Assembly: GCA_015698045.1 (NCBI GenBank)
Contig: BLAL01000183.1
Location: 744,001 to 808,000, forward strand
DNA length: 64,000 nucleotides
From: Rhizophagus clarus
Lineage: Eukaryota > Glomeromycota > Glomeromycetes > Glomerales > Glomeraceae
Direction: 5' to 3'
Under the pieces are notes generated by a model. That model saw only the letters and a list, made by a program, of their open reading frames with translations. It did not search any database and was not told the DNA's origin. The stretch's first letter is position 1, and the number at the start of each line of letters is the position of its first letter. Made by a program: the position numbers and the translations under genes. This document shows positions 46,263 through 59,380 of the stretch, one piece after another.

Positions 46263-47737
46263 ATGGCTGAAGACTACACTAAGCTTGAAAAACTTGGCGA
46301 AGGTGAGTTTGATTTTCGCGTGTCTTTTCGACGAATTCAAGCAAAGTCCAATACAAATATATTATAGGCACGTATGGTGTCGTTTATAAAGCAAGAGATA
46401 CGAAGACCGGAAAAATTGTTGCCTTAAAGAAGATTCGACTAGAAGAAGAGGAAGAAGGAATTCCACCGACTTCGATTCGTGAAATTTCATTATTAAAGGA
46501 AGCCACTAAGAACAATAATATCGTGAAGTAAGTTATTATTTCTTCGTATGTTGATAAAAAGTCGTAACTTAATTATAATATTCGCTAGGCTTCTGGACAT
46601 TGTCAATCAGGAACGAAAGTTATGTCTCGTATTTGAATTATTAAAAATGGACTTGAAAAAATACATGAAAGGGCTTCCACCGGAAGGAATGGACCCATTC
46701 ACAATGCAGGTAATTTGCATCTTTAGCTTTAGTTTTCCCTATAACTATTTATAATATCCAAGGCAAAATTCATGTTTTTTAATGTAATTATTAGAAATTT
46801 ATGTATCAACTCCTTGATGGAACGTTGTTCTTACATATGCATCGTATTTTCCATCGCGATTTGAAACCACAAAATTTGTTGATTGATGAAAATGGAGATT
46901 TGAAATTAGCAGACTTTGGATTAGCGAGAGCTGTTGGTGTCCCTATGAGACCATATACCCATGAGGTGAGTTCAAGTACTAGGTGTTCGATTCGTCAATC
47001 CGGATATAATGATAGAAATACAGAGTCTATCTCGAACTTCTCAGTTAAACAATTAGATATCTATTATAACTTATTATTATAAATCGATCATTTCTAAGTA
47101 TAGGTTGTTACTCTTTGGTACAGAGCTCCTGAAATTTTGCTCGGTTCCAGAGCTTATTCTTTTACCATTGACATGTGGAGTATTGGATGTATTTTTGCAG
47201 AAATGTCACTTTTATCGCCGATATTTGCAGGTATGATGATAATGATGTTAATCGAACAGTATACTCAATATGAATTATAAAGTTTCAATATTATTTAATA
47301 ATTCATAGGAGATTCTGAAATTGACGAACTTTACACAATCTTCAGGTAATTTATTTTAAAACTGTAAAATTGTCAAATTGGTAACAGAAATAATTGTTAA
47401 GCTAATACTTCGTATTATTGTAGAGTTTTAGGAACACCAAATGAATCAGTATGGCCAGACATTATAAATTTGCCTGATTATAAGCCGAACTTCCCTCAAT
47501 GGAGACCGCAATTATTATGCGATAGTGTTCCAAAGATGGAACCGCTTGCCATTGATTTGCTTTCGGTATAATATATTATATTGATCATATATAATCTTTA
47601 ATTCAAGTATTTGTAACTAACTCATGACTTATCATCAGAAAATGCTAATTTACGATCCATCTTATCGAATCTCTGCCAAGCGCGCTCGATCTCATCCGTA
47701 CTTCAACACTTATATATCTAGTTTTTCCCGCTTGTAA
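46263..47737 (+). CDS. cdk1: Cyclin-dependent kinase, Cdk1/Cdc28 family (298 aa)
   Basis: Eight exons: 46263-46302, 46368-46527, 46589-46709, 46795-46965, 47104-47230, 47309-47345, 47424-47565 and 47639-47737, all GT-AG, giving 298 residues, exactly the family length. The kinase drives G2/M entry with B-type cyclins. Present: GEGTYGVV with the inhibitory sites T15 and Y16, K34 of [13 protein letters not shown] with D129, DFG at 147-149, the activating T162 in [16 protein letters not shown], and the [11 protein letters not shown] insert start. The cyclin-binding helix reads PPTSIRE (46-52) in place of PSTAIRE. That is atypical for fungal Cdk1 and recalls plant B-type CDKs (PPTALRE/PPTTLRE). 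The end is less sure: the stop codon lies within a perfect GTAAGT donor. Either the sole Cdk1 or a diverged paralogue. Confidence 0.9.
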
Positions 47738-48623
47738 GTGCGCATTTTTTTTTTAAAAATTTAGATCATTTTCTAGTGGTTTCAAATAATATGTTGATAC
47801 TTGAAACTTGATTAAATTTTTTATTGACATCCCAAACATTAACAACAAACAATGTTTATTATACTCAACTGAACGTGTACACACTAATACTTTTTGTGAG
47901 TTCGTAATTAATTGGTTGCGGGTATTTGATTCTACTTCAAATTACCCTAAAGCTTTGCACCTTTATAATTAAATGCACACTATCATCATTATTTATATTA
48001 TTTATTATTATTTATAAATTTTTTTGTAAATGTATATATGAATAAGAAAATCAGACGACTTAAAAGCTTATACTATTTCAATATTGCATGTTTTGATATG
48101 TATATTATATGTATATAAATATCCAATATGTAAAGTCTATGATTTTATGCACCTAATATATATATATATTTTCGACCAATGCAAAAAATGTAAAATAAAG
48201 TGAAATCCAAGGTTTTTTTTGCACGTATAAAATAATTATAATTGGAGAAAGGTTGATAGGTCACCTGATATCGGGATGTTAAATTTTTCAATTCATAAAG
48301 AACATTTTTTTTTTCAATTAATAAAAAAGCTAATAGAAAAAAAAAAAGATTCTCTAATCTCTGCGCAAAAAAAGGACATTTTTTTTAATATTAAACATTA
48401 AAGGTAACTATAATAGGTGACTTCCAGTCAAATAACTCGTTCATGAGGAGAAACGCGACCAAAAAAAAAAATAAAAATAAAAATAAAAAATTACACATTT
48501 ATCAAAATGTCAATTATCTACTGTATCAAACATCGTCCAGAAAAAAAGTGAAACTCGAAAAAAAACTTTTTAGTAAACAAAAAATGATATGTCCTCAAAG
48601 GGAAGATTTAAATTCGTTTGGTT
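47738..48623. other. Spacer downstream of the Cdk1-like gene
   Basis: Contains T-rich and A-rich runs, AATAAA-like words and an (AT) run near 48160. No gene supported. Confidence 0.4.
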
Positions 48624-48630
48624 AAAAAAA
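48624..48630 (-). terminator. RNA polymerase III terminator of the tRNA gene
   Basis: Seven T on the minus strand, 25 bp after the 3' end of the tRNA, the usual signal for Pol III release. Confidence 0.7.
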
Positions 48631-48655
48631 TTTGGAAGGAAATGATTTTAAACTC

Positions 48656-48751
48656 GCCCGGAGTGGGGCTCGAACCCACGGCCTTAAGGTTCCCAAGACT
48701 ATACAAAGATGTCTTAAAAGCCTCACGCTCTACCGACTGAGCTATCCGGGC
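48656..48751 (-). tRNA. tRNA-Lys(UUU) with a 24-nt intron
   Basis: Read on the minus strand: acceptor GCCCGGA pairs with TCCGGGC; D arm GCTC-AGTCGGTA-GAGC; anticodon stem TGAGG with CCTTA (one G-T pair); anticodon loop CTTTTAA gives anticodon TTT; T arm GTGGG-TTCGAGC-CCCAC. Both internal promoter boxes are canonical (TAGCTCAGTCGG, GGTTCGAGCCC). The anticodon loop is split after the base 3' to the anticodon by an intron of 24 nt, removable by the tRNA splicing endonuclease. The mature body is 72 nt before CCA addition. It decodes AAA and AAG lysine codons, AAA being very frequent in such AT-rich genes. Confidence 0.95.
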
Positions 48752-48759
48752 ACTTCGTG

Positions 48760-49113
48760 TGATAAATAATTTAAATTATTAATACAAGATATATGTAATC
48801 CAATATGACAAAAATATAAACTTTCGGTTTTTAAGATATTTGTATGCAATGTAATTGTATATACATAGATGCTCCCTCCACAAATGCACACCTTTAAAAG
48901 TTCGGTTCCAAACTTATATGTTTTTATAATTATTAATTATTTTACTCTCCACCCTCTTTATTGGTAAAACGAATTGATTTAAAAGCAAATGTAATTTTTC
49001 TTATGATACGGTACAGTATAACGATATGTCGGGGATTCATTCATACAAAAATCTTTGATAAATATATTTTATATGTTCTCATATAATGGGAAGTAAAATC
49101 TTATCGTTATAGC

Positions 49114-49150
<37 letters not shown>

Positions 49151-50161
49151 ATACAGTAATATATATAGCATAATTTTTTTCAAACAAAAAGATATAATTA
49201 TTATTAAACGTAATGAAGTCTATCCTTCCCGTCTTGGGAGATGATATTATCGAACGAATTAATGAAAATGTTTATGTAATTTCATATAATGATAATATCA
49301 TTCATTTATTACGAAAGTAGATGGTAAATATTTCTTTTATACATACGTGCAATCGTAACCCTAATTTAAAGAAATTTTGGAAAAAAAAAGAACCTTTTTT
49401 TTTTTTTTAATTATTCTCATTGATAAAAAATTTTTTTTTCTCATAAATGGATGAATGTGATTGTTCATAGGTCTTATGCCTAAAAATCTCTTTTTTTTTT
49501 TTTTTTGAAATTCGACGTATTTAAAAAAAATTATACATTTATCTAGAAATTAGTTATAACAATTATTATAAAATATTATGTTCCCGATCAAAAAATATCA
49601 AATGCAAAAAAGATTTTGTATTACGTTTTTTTTTAAAAAAATTCATTAACAAAAAAAAAGACCAAGAGAAAATAACAATGAAAAATTTTTATAAAAAAAA
49701 AAAATACAGATAATATAATATAAATGATACAAATATAAAAGTATAACACACTATAATAATAATATATTTGTATGAAGAAGGAAAAAAAAAGGATGAAAAA
49801 AATATACAAATGATAAAAAAGAGAATATACAAAAAAATTTACATATCGCGAATCTTATAAACGAATCATTGGGTTGTGTAAATAAAAACTCGGGTTAAAT
49901 TTCTATAATTGTCATTACGGGTATAAGTGTCCACTTAAAGAATTTTCTCATAATTCGTAATTACTAACTTTTTTTTTTTTTTTATACTTTCAATCGCACA
50001 CATGAGATTTATTTTAAAATGCATAGAATATTAATTAAGGGAAAAGTAGGTTATTTTACACCATATGTAAATTACCAAGAAAAAAAAACGAAAATGATTT
50101 TTATAATACTTATTAAGCGTGATATTCACACACTACGTTTAATTGTTGAAATATAGTTTAT
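48760..50161. other. Gene-free stretch with poly-T tracts
   Basis: Contains a 35-T run (49110-49145) and further T-runs at 49390-49510 and 49971-49983. It must hold the 3' UTR of the PAS/GATA gene (minus strand). Nothing else recognised. Confidence 0.45.
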
Positions 50162-52842
50162 TTATCTTCCACCTGGTATTTGATAACTAGTACTGTTACT
50201 TGCACCACCAGCTCCATTTTGTTGTCTATCGAAATAATGAGGAGGAGGTAAAGTATAACCAATTCTATCATTATTTAAAGGTGGTGGAAGATCAATTTGA
50301 TGATGGTGACTAAGTGGAATAGGACGAATATTATGATGATGATGAGAAGGTTGTGGTTGGTGACGATAACTTATAGGTGGCAGAGTTGATGGATGATATT
50401 GTAGTGGGCCAGTAGAATGAGAGGAATTAGCTGAAGTTTGATGATGATGATGATGCTGTTGACCTGGAGTCATTATAGGTATTGGAGTGGTATTAGATGA
50501 TCTATATTGAGAAAATGGTTCAATTACTCTTTGCATCATCACTGTAGCAGCAGCTCTTTCACGAGCACGTTCTTCACGTTCCCTTTGTTCTCTTTGACGT
50601 TGTTCTTGTTCACGTTGAGCTTGTTCCCTTTTACGATTTTCACGTGCGATTGTGCGTGAGTACCTCAATCCACAAGCATTACATAAACTACATAACAAAA
50701 GTTAAGTGAGTTTCATCTACAAAGAGAATTAATTACCAATATTGAAAAAAAAATTTTTAACACTTACGTTTTATGTCCAGTTGGTCCACGGCGCCATTCA
50801 GGACTAGAAGAGGTATGACAACTCTCACATTTTTTAACACCCTGGACATTATTATTGTTGTTGTTATTATTGGTATTATTATTATTATTATTATTACTAT
50901 TATTATTATTATTATTATTTCTACGTTGCTGAGAGGGGAATTGAGTATATCGTTGTTGTTGGGATTGATTAGTTGATGATTGAGATGTAGAAGGTGAAGA
51001 TTGTCGAGGTTGTGACATATTATTATTGGAGGTGATGTTATTGTTGTTATTATTATTGTTGTTGACATTATGAAATTGGGAAGGAGTAGGAGAAGGATAA
51101 TCTTGTTTTGGGGAAGATTGACGAGGTTGTGAAGTAGGAGTGACGTGAGGATAATAAGGTTGTTGTGGATGTTGTATAGTTGGTAATGCTTGATGATCTT
51201 TTGAAATCGTAGATAAAGAAAATTGAGGTTGAGTACTACGTTGTTGTTGGTCATGATAAGAAGGAGGAGACATTGGATTCAATAATAAATGAGGTACAGA
51301 TGGGGAAGAAGAAATTTTTATGGGTACAAAATGTTGTTCGTTAGAAGAACGATGCCTTTTAGAACGATGATTTTCATGAACAAAATCAGGAAAATCTTGA
51401 TTATAATAAGAAGAAGAAGAATTATTATTGTTATGATAACGTTTAAATTCATCATCATAAAAATAAGAAGAAGGTAAGGGAGAAAGTGAACCAGGTGATC
51501 TAGGTCTTTTAACGTAAATACTATTATTACTATTAATTGTAGCAGCAGGTGAACAAGGGGCAGATCTTGCTTTAGGTTTGATAAAAGCCGAAGAACTTAA
51601 TATTGTAGAAGTAACAGACGGTAATATTTGAAAACATGCAAAGACAATGTCACCATAAGGAATTATTACACTTTCTACTTGACGAAAAATTCCTGAAGTT
51701 TCAATAATATGTTTATCGGATGCAAGTCTTAAACAATTTGGGGATTCTTGAACATTTAACTTAATATTACTACTATCTTTGATGATAGTTGAATCCCATA
51801 TGAGTCGTGAAAAATCATATTTGTTGTAAGAATTAATACTGTTTGAATCTGGCCATGTGAAAATTAGGTCACGAGATTTTCTATCGAGAATTTGAAATAT
51901 ACGATTTGGTGTTTCATTATTATAAAAATTTTCGGGAAATGGAGTAGAAGGAGGTGTCTGAACCTTGCTCGCCAAATGTTTACGCATGAGAGACGTTAAT
52001 TTATTAACCTCCTAATTAATTAATATTAAATAAAAAAAATATATACATATATATATTTATACATTAAAAAGGATTTTAAAATGTGACAATTTTAAATAAT
52101 TTTTTTTTTTTTTTTTCAAAATACCTCGTTAGTGAATTCCGTTTCGCCACATGTACTTGATACACAATTCGAGTTATTTTGCTTTACTAATTAATTATTA
52201 ATTGAAAAAAAAAAGTCAAAAAAATCCCCCGAAAAGAATAATTGGTAATAGTAAAATGAGATCAATTTTTTAAATACATACCGGAATGGAAAAAAGCCAA
52301 CACGATATCTTGACTAACAACATTCATACCGACTTCCATTACCATATATTCATCATCATTCGATCGTTGAATGGTTTGAGGAGTAGCGGTAGTAGCAAAA
52401 TTAGGCGATGTCATTGTGGATGGAGCAGGAGAATATTGAGAAGGCAATTGTTTAAAAGATGATTTTGAAGAAGAAACAGGAGATTGTTGTAATTTTTTTC
52501 TTATGGTTTGAATGGTATTATATTGACATCTAAAAAAAAAAAAAAAAGATACCGGTAAAAAATCACGTGCTTTATACAATTTTTATATAACTTTATACAA
52601 AAACGCGTTTTTTTGCACAATTCTTACCTGGTAACAGAACATGATAAGGTCTTCTTTTTAACCAATTCAGATAAATCATGACGCGCCATTTCTCGTTCTT
52701 CAGGATGAAAATAATCAAAAAAAGAAGTTCCTAATAGCAAATCATCTTCTGAACCAAGAGCTTTTGAAAGCCAAGGTGAAAGGTAAACGAAGCTTAAATC
52801 TTTTTGTGATAAAAGAGCCCAGAAACAAATTGAGAAAGCCAT
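50162..52842 (-). CDS. White-collar-like PAS and GATA-finger transcription factor (764 aa)
   Basis: Five exons on the minus strand: 52842-52628, 52529-52282, 52186-52125, 52011-50768 and 50687-50162, all GT-AG and in frame. Exon 1 holds a PAS-like domain (FVYLSPWLSKALGSEDDLLL, SFFDYFHPEE). A second PAS-like region spans about residues 120-285 (RIFQILDRKSRDLIFTWPD, VESVIIPYGDIVFACFQI). A long Q/N/S/P-rich linker follows with poly-Asn runs. The zinc finger has C570, C573, C592 and C595 with an 18-residue loop (CESCHTSSSPEWRRGPTG and CNACGLRY), the spacing of white-collar factors rather than 17-residue GATA factors. A basic R/E/Q helix and a His-rich C terminus end the chain. WC-2 proteins pair with the photoreceptor WC-1 in light and clock control; that role is inference. 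No LOV flavin motif (GRNCRFLQ) is seen, so WC-2-like fits better. ATG at 52872 is an alternative start. Confidence 0.82.
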
Positions 52843-52872
52843 TATGTGTATAAAATTATGTGAATGATACAA

Positions 52873-55800
52873 AAAAAAAAAAAAAGGTAAAAAAGTTTTG
52901 TATTCGTTAAAATTTAAATGAAATTGTGATATGTTAACGAATTGTGATATAAGAGACGATGAATGATAATAATGTATAAAAAAGAAGAGATTTTTTTTTT
53001 TAATTAATTCCCAACCGGTGAGAAAAAGAATTTCTATTTACAAAAATTATGTATATAAAAGAATTTTGGGTTTTTTTTTTAAAAACAAAAAAGAATTAAG
53101 GAATCAAAATAGAATTCACCGGTTTTCAACAAACGAATTAAAGAATTATTTTCTTTTTACTTTCTTTTAAAAGAAAATTAAAACACGCGAAAATGAAAAA
53201 TACGTCACACTTCAAAAAAAAAAAAATATAATACAAAAAAAAATATAGATAGATAGATAGATAGATAAATTATTATACGTATAAGATATATGTACGTAAT
53301 GTTGAAAAATGATTTTTTTTTTAAAGAAACGGATTATTAAAATAAAACGGGTTTTTTTTTTCAAAAAAAAAAAAAAAGGTTTCTTTTTTTCCTCTCTCTT
53401 TTCAGTTTTTTTTTTCACTTTTTTTTTTTTTTTCTTTTCTTCTCTTTAAAAGAAATCAAAAACTTTATTATTATTATTTACGAAAAGAAAAAAAAAAAAA
53501 TTATTTTTTTCTGAAAAAAAAAAAAAAGAAAAGAAAATTGTATCGATGATTTTTTAATTTTTTTTTTTTTTTTAGGAAATGAAGAAGTTTTTTTTTTAGA
53601 GAAAAGGAAGAAGAAAAATCTTGGGTAGACTTTATAATTTTTTTAAAGTAACATCTATATATATATAGAATAGTTTAAAAAATTTATATCAGTTTTAAAA
53701 GAGGCACAAAGGGAAAAAAAAAATATTTTTTTTTTATATGTAATCTTTACAGTATATATACATGTATATATATATATATATATTATTATTATAATAATAA
53801 TAATAATAAATAATAATAATATTACATGTTACATATATTAACATATACTATACGTTATATATATTATTAAAAGATTTCTTAGATGATACATATTTTTTTT
53901 TAAAAAAAAAGGTTTTCAAATAAATAAATAAATAAATAAATATAACCTGAAAAAAAAAAAAAAAAAAAAAAATTTTTTTTTTTTTTTCTGTAGTAATCTC
54001 GGGTTTTATTTTATTATTTTTTTTTTTTTTTTTTTAAATCGGGTTTAAGGTAGTTTATTTTTTTTTAAAAAAAAAAAATATCACTATTAATAATGGTGAT
54101 TTCAATATAATATAAATAAATGTGATAATAACAAAGAGATGTGACTCATTCAGATAATGGGAAAAAGACGGAACAAAGTGATGATGATTGTTGTTGTTTG
54201 AAACTTCGGTTTAAATCGGTTATTAATATATAAATATATACATAAAAAAAACCACAGCCGAAATGAAACCAACTTATTAGGGAAGAGACTGTAAGGGAGA
54301 TTAATTATATTTTTTTAAGTGTGTGATCGATAGAAGATCACCGGTTAAATTTACTCACCATTTTATCCCTAATAAAATAATTATGACCAAATGTATATAA
54401 AAAATGGAGTACATATTGTACATTTAATAATAAATATTGGTTTAAACCCTTTTACGAAAAAATTTATCGATAAAGAAAACCCCTTTCTTCTTCTAACATT
54501 AAAACAAAGGGTTAAATAAATTCTTTATAATAAGAAAATTCTAAAAGGAAAATTACTAACTAACTAAGACATTTTATTACAATAGTAAAATTTTATGTAC
54601 GTAATCGAAATTTATTTCGAATGAACTTCTTTATAGATAGTAACCGATCCCGTTTATCCACTAATAACATGTTAAACGTGGAAATTGTTATATAAAGAGG
54701 TTTTCGGTTGAGATCGATCTCTTCACGGCTATCAACTCATTCTAATTTAGGCAATTGTTTGCCCATCTTTTGGTTACAACAGAGTTTAAGATAAACTCCG
54801 TAAACTCCGGACAAAAGTAATTATAATGATAACTTTATTTAGATGCTGCATTTGGTACATAATTCTGGTAATCTTTTTTAATTTATTTTTACCGAATATA
54901 TTTACTTATCATGCACGTAGTTATTAGTTATCGCGTGTACATGATGAAAAGTTACCAATAACCTGATTGCCTAACATTCTACGAAAGGTTATGTGGCGCA
55001 ATAATAATTAACCGAAATAATAAAATAATAAACGCCCAATCATTATTTTAAAAAAGTTATACCAAAGGATAAATTTTTTTTCTTTTCTTTTTCTTTTTTC
55101 AAAAAAGAAAAAAAAAAAAAAAAAACACATATAAAGGAATTTTTTTTTTTATTATTATTATTATGATTGGTTCGATTATCATGAATCGATAAATCGAATG
55201 GTGCGTTTAAATTTTGACCAAAATATTTATCCTTGTATTTACATCGATAACGTAAAACAATTCATTTTACAAATTAGATTACAAAAAATTATCTCAAAAA
55301 ATAAAAGGGTGTAACAATATGAATAAATCACTTTGGATGCGATATCATTGTAAAAAAATATTTCAAATAAAGGAAAAATAAAATAAAATAAAAAATAAAA
55401 TAAAAAAAAAAAAAAAAAAAAAAAGGTAAAAAATTATTTATGGATATTATTTATAACAATCGATCTGATCACACTTAAAAAACCTCAGATCAACTGCATC
55501 TATTATGCGGTATAACATTTAAATAATCTTTGGATTCAAATGATATATTTAGTTAGTATTACTAAAGCAATGATCGAACAAACATGAGTAAATTGAATGT
55601 GTATTACAACTAAAACATTACTGCAATAAAATGGTAACATTATATTTCCTTTTTAATGGATTTAAATAAGAAAAAAATTTTTAATTATCTCATATATCTC
55701 CTTCTATTAAAAATTTCCTTTTATGAAAATATTCTAAACCAAATAAAGAATTTTGTAATAGTCAACTCCTTAAAAAAAAAGATCGAGAAAATTTTTTTTT

Positions 55801-56934
55801 TAAAATTAATAATTACAACATAAATAAACAAGAATAAAATCTTGATTTTTTTTTGTACAAATGAATTAATATATTTGTAATGGTACTACCCTATTTTTTT
55901 TTAAAAAAAAAAATTTGACCTGTCAAATTATAAATAAACTTCAATATTTGATGGCTAAAAAAATTCTCTTGTTACACCCTTCCCATATTTGGTAATCTCA
56001 TTTTTTTATTAAAAAAAAATGAAAAACTTGTTTATTCAAAATATTTTTTTTGGGGGCGACTAAATATTTATTTATTACGTGTTCATATGTTTAAATATGT
56101 TTCGTTTCTTATATGTTCCATATGTTCATATTGTCCACATTGTCAATATTATCAATATTGTCCAACATGTTTCCAATATAATGTTCCATATAATGTTCCA
56201 TGTAATGTTCCATATGTGTTCCATAATGTGATAATATCCGATCAAAAAAAAAAAAAATTTTTTTTATTTTTTTTTCAAAAAAGAAAAAACAAATGTAATA
56301 CCCGATATAATATTATTTATTATTTATAATCGGAGTCTATACTTCCATTCCGCTTAAATTAGCCGCAATGTTGTTGTTTATTGTGTGGCATAGAGTAACA
56401 TATTCCCTAATTAGGAATTTAATATAGATATCAAATTTAAAAAAAGTGTACAAAAAGTAAATTTACGGTAAGTTTATAAAGAATTCTTTTGCCACGATAA
56501 AGATGGAACATGGAACATTCATAGAATTTTCCATCAAAAAGTCATGAATGAATTACCAAAAAGAGAAATAAAAAGCCTCACACAGCCAAGCCACTTTTTC
56601 TTACTTAAATGAAACTTTATGCAGGATACGACGCCTCATTCCAAAAATTGTTTTAACTTATTTTATTATTTATAAATTCCGAGTATCAAATTTAGAAGAG
56701 GGCGTGGCAATTTCAAATTCATTGGATTCTGTGTACGCCTTATGTTTAAAATGGTAATGTGACGATTGACGCGAAAAAAAAAAAAAATAACAATGTATTT
56801 ATTTTTAAAAATTCCCTTCTTTTTTAAAAAAGAAAGAAATGATTTTATTTTTAATTTTTAGTAATATCATTCCATAATTAATTTCATCCATTTTAACCAT
56901 TAATATACAAAATAATAATAACATGAAAAAAAAA

Positions 56935-56972
<38 letters not shown>

Positions 56973-58350
56973 TCATTCTTTATTATTGTTTATTATAATG
57001 GAAAAGTACGAATTTATCGAAAAAAAGTATTCCTGTTAAAAAAGAAACGTAAAACTAAATGGAGTTTCTTTCCCCCCTTTTGTTTACATATAAAATCGGA
57101 ATTTCCGATATCAAAGGAAAAAAAAAAAAAAAATTTTATATTACAATCGAATATAGTTGAAATAATTATATATAACATTTATATCAATATACTTTTATAT
57201 ACATTATGTATGTAAATTACTTTTATATTTTTAGACATTTACACATGCGTTTGATGTTGTTTGATGTTGACTGGTTTAATTTAAATGTAATCATTTCGCT
57301 TTTTTTGATTTAGATTATTGTAAAAGATAAAGTTGGATTTATTGAAATATCTCTTTTTTTTTTTTTTTATTATTTCCTCTCTTGATAATACAAACTAATT
57401 AAAATAGAAATCCATTATCCATCCTTAAAAAATTGTAATTCCTGATTGATTAAAGATGTTCAAAATGATTTACCGTATAATTCAATGAAATTCAGCTTTT
57501 TTTAATTAATTTGTACCAATTGCTTGGCATCGACCGTTTATTCGATTATATTTATTGATAACGTAAACACTAACTAATTTACCCGAAGTATACTATAAAA
57601 AATTAGTTAATATCATATGTAATAGTAATAAATTAAAATACGCCCGTTACAACAACAAAAAAAAAAAAAAAAATTTTTTTTTTTTTCTTTAATGATTTAA
57701 CCATAATTTATTAACATACTACATATTTTGTTTAAAACAGATTGGTCCTAAGGTGATAAAAAAAAAAAAATAAAAATAACTATTTTAATTTAAAATAATC
57801 TTATCACTAATAAAAAAATAAAATAAAAATAAAATATAAAAAAAAAAAAATCTTTGAAAATTTACAAAAAAAGTCATTACCGGTTTTTCACCGGCCGAAT
57901 AATATTAACGGCCGTTAAAAATAAATTAATTAATTGAATATAAAAAAAAAAAAAAAAAAAAAATCACACGTTAAATTAGTTTTAAATTGATTTGTATTCC
58001 GTAATTAGGTATTACCGAATTGCCGAAATAATGAATAATAAAGAAAAAAAGAACGCGCGCCTTATCTTTATTATAATATTTCTATTTTTAAAGTTTAATC
58101 TTTTTACTTATCTTATCATATCATAGAATTGAAGAATCTTCTTCATGAAGTTGTACGATAAAAAACAAATAAAAATTAATTTACGTATATATAATGTTAT
58201 TCAATTTGAAAAAAAAAAAAAAAATTTTTTTTAAAGATTATTATTTTTTTTTTTTTTTTGAGAAAAAAATTCGAATAATCACTAATGCGATTAATGTGAT
58301 TATAAGATGATAAACAAAGTTCGGTTTGCACCGTGATGATGATCAAAATA
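52873..58350. other. Gene-free region upstream of the PAS/GATA gene
   Basis: Long A- and T-runs dominate, often as an A-block directly followed by a T-block (53951-53987, 54061-54080, 56240-56270, 56928-56967). A (GATA) microsatellite lies at 53246-53268 and an (AT)n/(ATA)n run at 53755-53825. At 56176-56225 ATAATGTTCCAT recurs about four times. The nearest part probably holds the promoter and long 5' UTR of the PAS/GATA gene; I found no other gene. Confidence 0.5.
56170..56232. repeat. 12-bp tandem repeat ATAATGTTCCAT
   Basis: Four near-identical copies in a row (last one ATGTGTTCCATA), preceded by imperfect CATATGTTC and TTGTCCACATTGTC repeats from 56090. Confidence 0.75.
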
Positions 58351-58369
58351 ATTATAACAGGTTATTAAA

Positions 58370-58600
58370 TATTGAAAGCAGCGCAGTGACTACGCAACTC
58401 CACAATGAAATTAACGAATCAAAAAACAATTCGTAACCACGCCTCAATTGCACCGCCCCATAACCATAACATCGCCGTGCCTCATTCAACTTAAAAATTA
58501 GCAAACTAAAGCACACTAAAGCATCGCCTCCAAATTTTCGACACGCGATTATATATTCCAAGAATGTAAAGTCTCTTTTCGCGTGGCAGTGAATAAACAA
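58370..58600. other. G+C-richer island in a gene-free region
   Basis: About 230 bp with clearly more G and C (for example GCACCGCCCCATAACC, CGCAGTGACTACGC, CACGCGATTATA) amid nearly pure A/T. The minus strand has an 82-codon frame with no recognisable family. It could be a small ncRNA, a regulatory element or a repeat fragment; I cannot decide. Confidence 0.3.
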
Positions 58601-59149
58601 TTATTATTTTGAACTTAATGATTTTTTTGAGTTTAAAAAAAAATAATGCTAAATATAAACTAAATAATAATAAATAAGCCTCATCAAATAAACCATTCCT
58701 TCGTTTAATCGGTCAATAAAAAGGCTTCTACTGTGGCTCAAAGTTTTACAAATATTTTTTCTTCGAGAAAAGTGAAAAAGAAATAAGCAAATAACAATAA
58801 ATAATTTATAACAAGTGTCACAAATCGCAAAAAAAAGTATCACAAGTATCGTAAGTAAAATATCAAATAACAAAAAAATCGAATAATAATAATAACAATA
58901 ATAATAAAAAAAGTATCAAATAATAATTGAATAACAAATATCTAATAACAAATATCGAAAATTCTTTGTTTCGAGGTAAACCGAAACCTGTGAGATGTAA
59001 CCCAACAGGAGGAGAAGTTTCCTTTACGAAAAAAAACAATAAAGAAACATTTTTTTTTTTTAAACAATCGGTCGAGGCTTATTATAAAAAGGTAATAATA
59101 AAATTTTTAAATGGCTTAACTCGATTGATTGGTTGGTTTAATTGATTAT

Positions 59150-59380
59150 TACTTGCGCGACTTTGCGCAATCAATAAATAAATATTGTTCTCAAAATCGT
59201 ACCTTTTATTATTTTTCTCTTTATTATTTATGATTTCTATTTTTTTTTTTTTTTTGCTTTGATTATTTTTTTCCTTTTTTTTTCTTTTTAGGCTTCGATT
59301 GATGTTAAGCTGCGCAATGTTGCGCAATGTAGGGTTTACGATTGAGAGAAAATTTTGTATACCGCGCAATGTTGCGCATA
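59150..59380. repeat. Cluster of TGCGCAA/TTGCGCA palindromes
   Basis: TTGCGC and GCGCAA at 59153-59170 face each other across 6 bp; TGCGCAATGTTGCGCA is at 59311-59326, followed directly by GCGCAATG, and CGCGCAATGTTGCGCA at 59363-59378. Arms of 7 bp with a 2-bp spacer are unusual for this base composition. They could be dimeric protein sites or repeat ends. Confidence 0.65.

Noticed and set aside
50757..51254. Ile/Asn-rich 165-codon frame inside the GATA-factor gene
   Set aside because: Off-frame reading of the poly-Asn/Gln coding repeats of exon 4.
53212..53418. Lys/Phe-rich minus-strand frame
   Set aside because: Homopolymer translation in the gene-free region.
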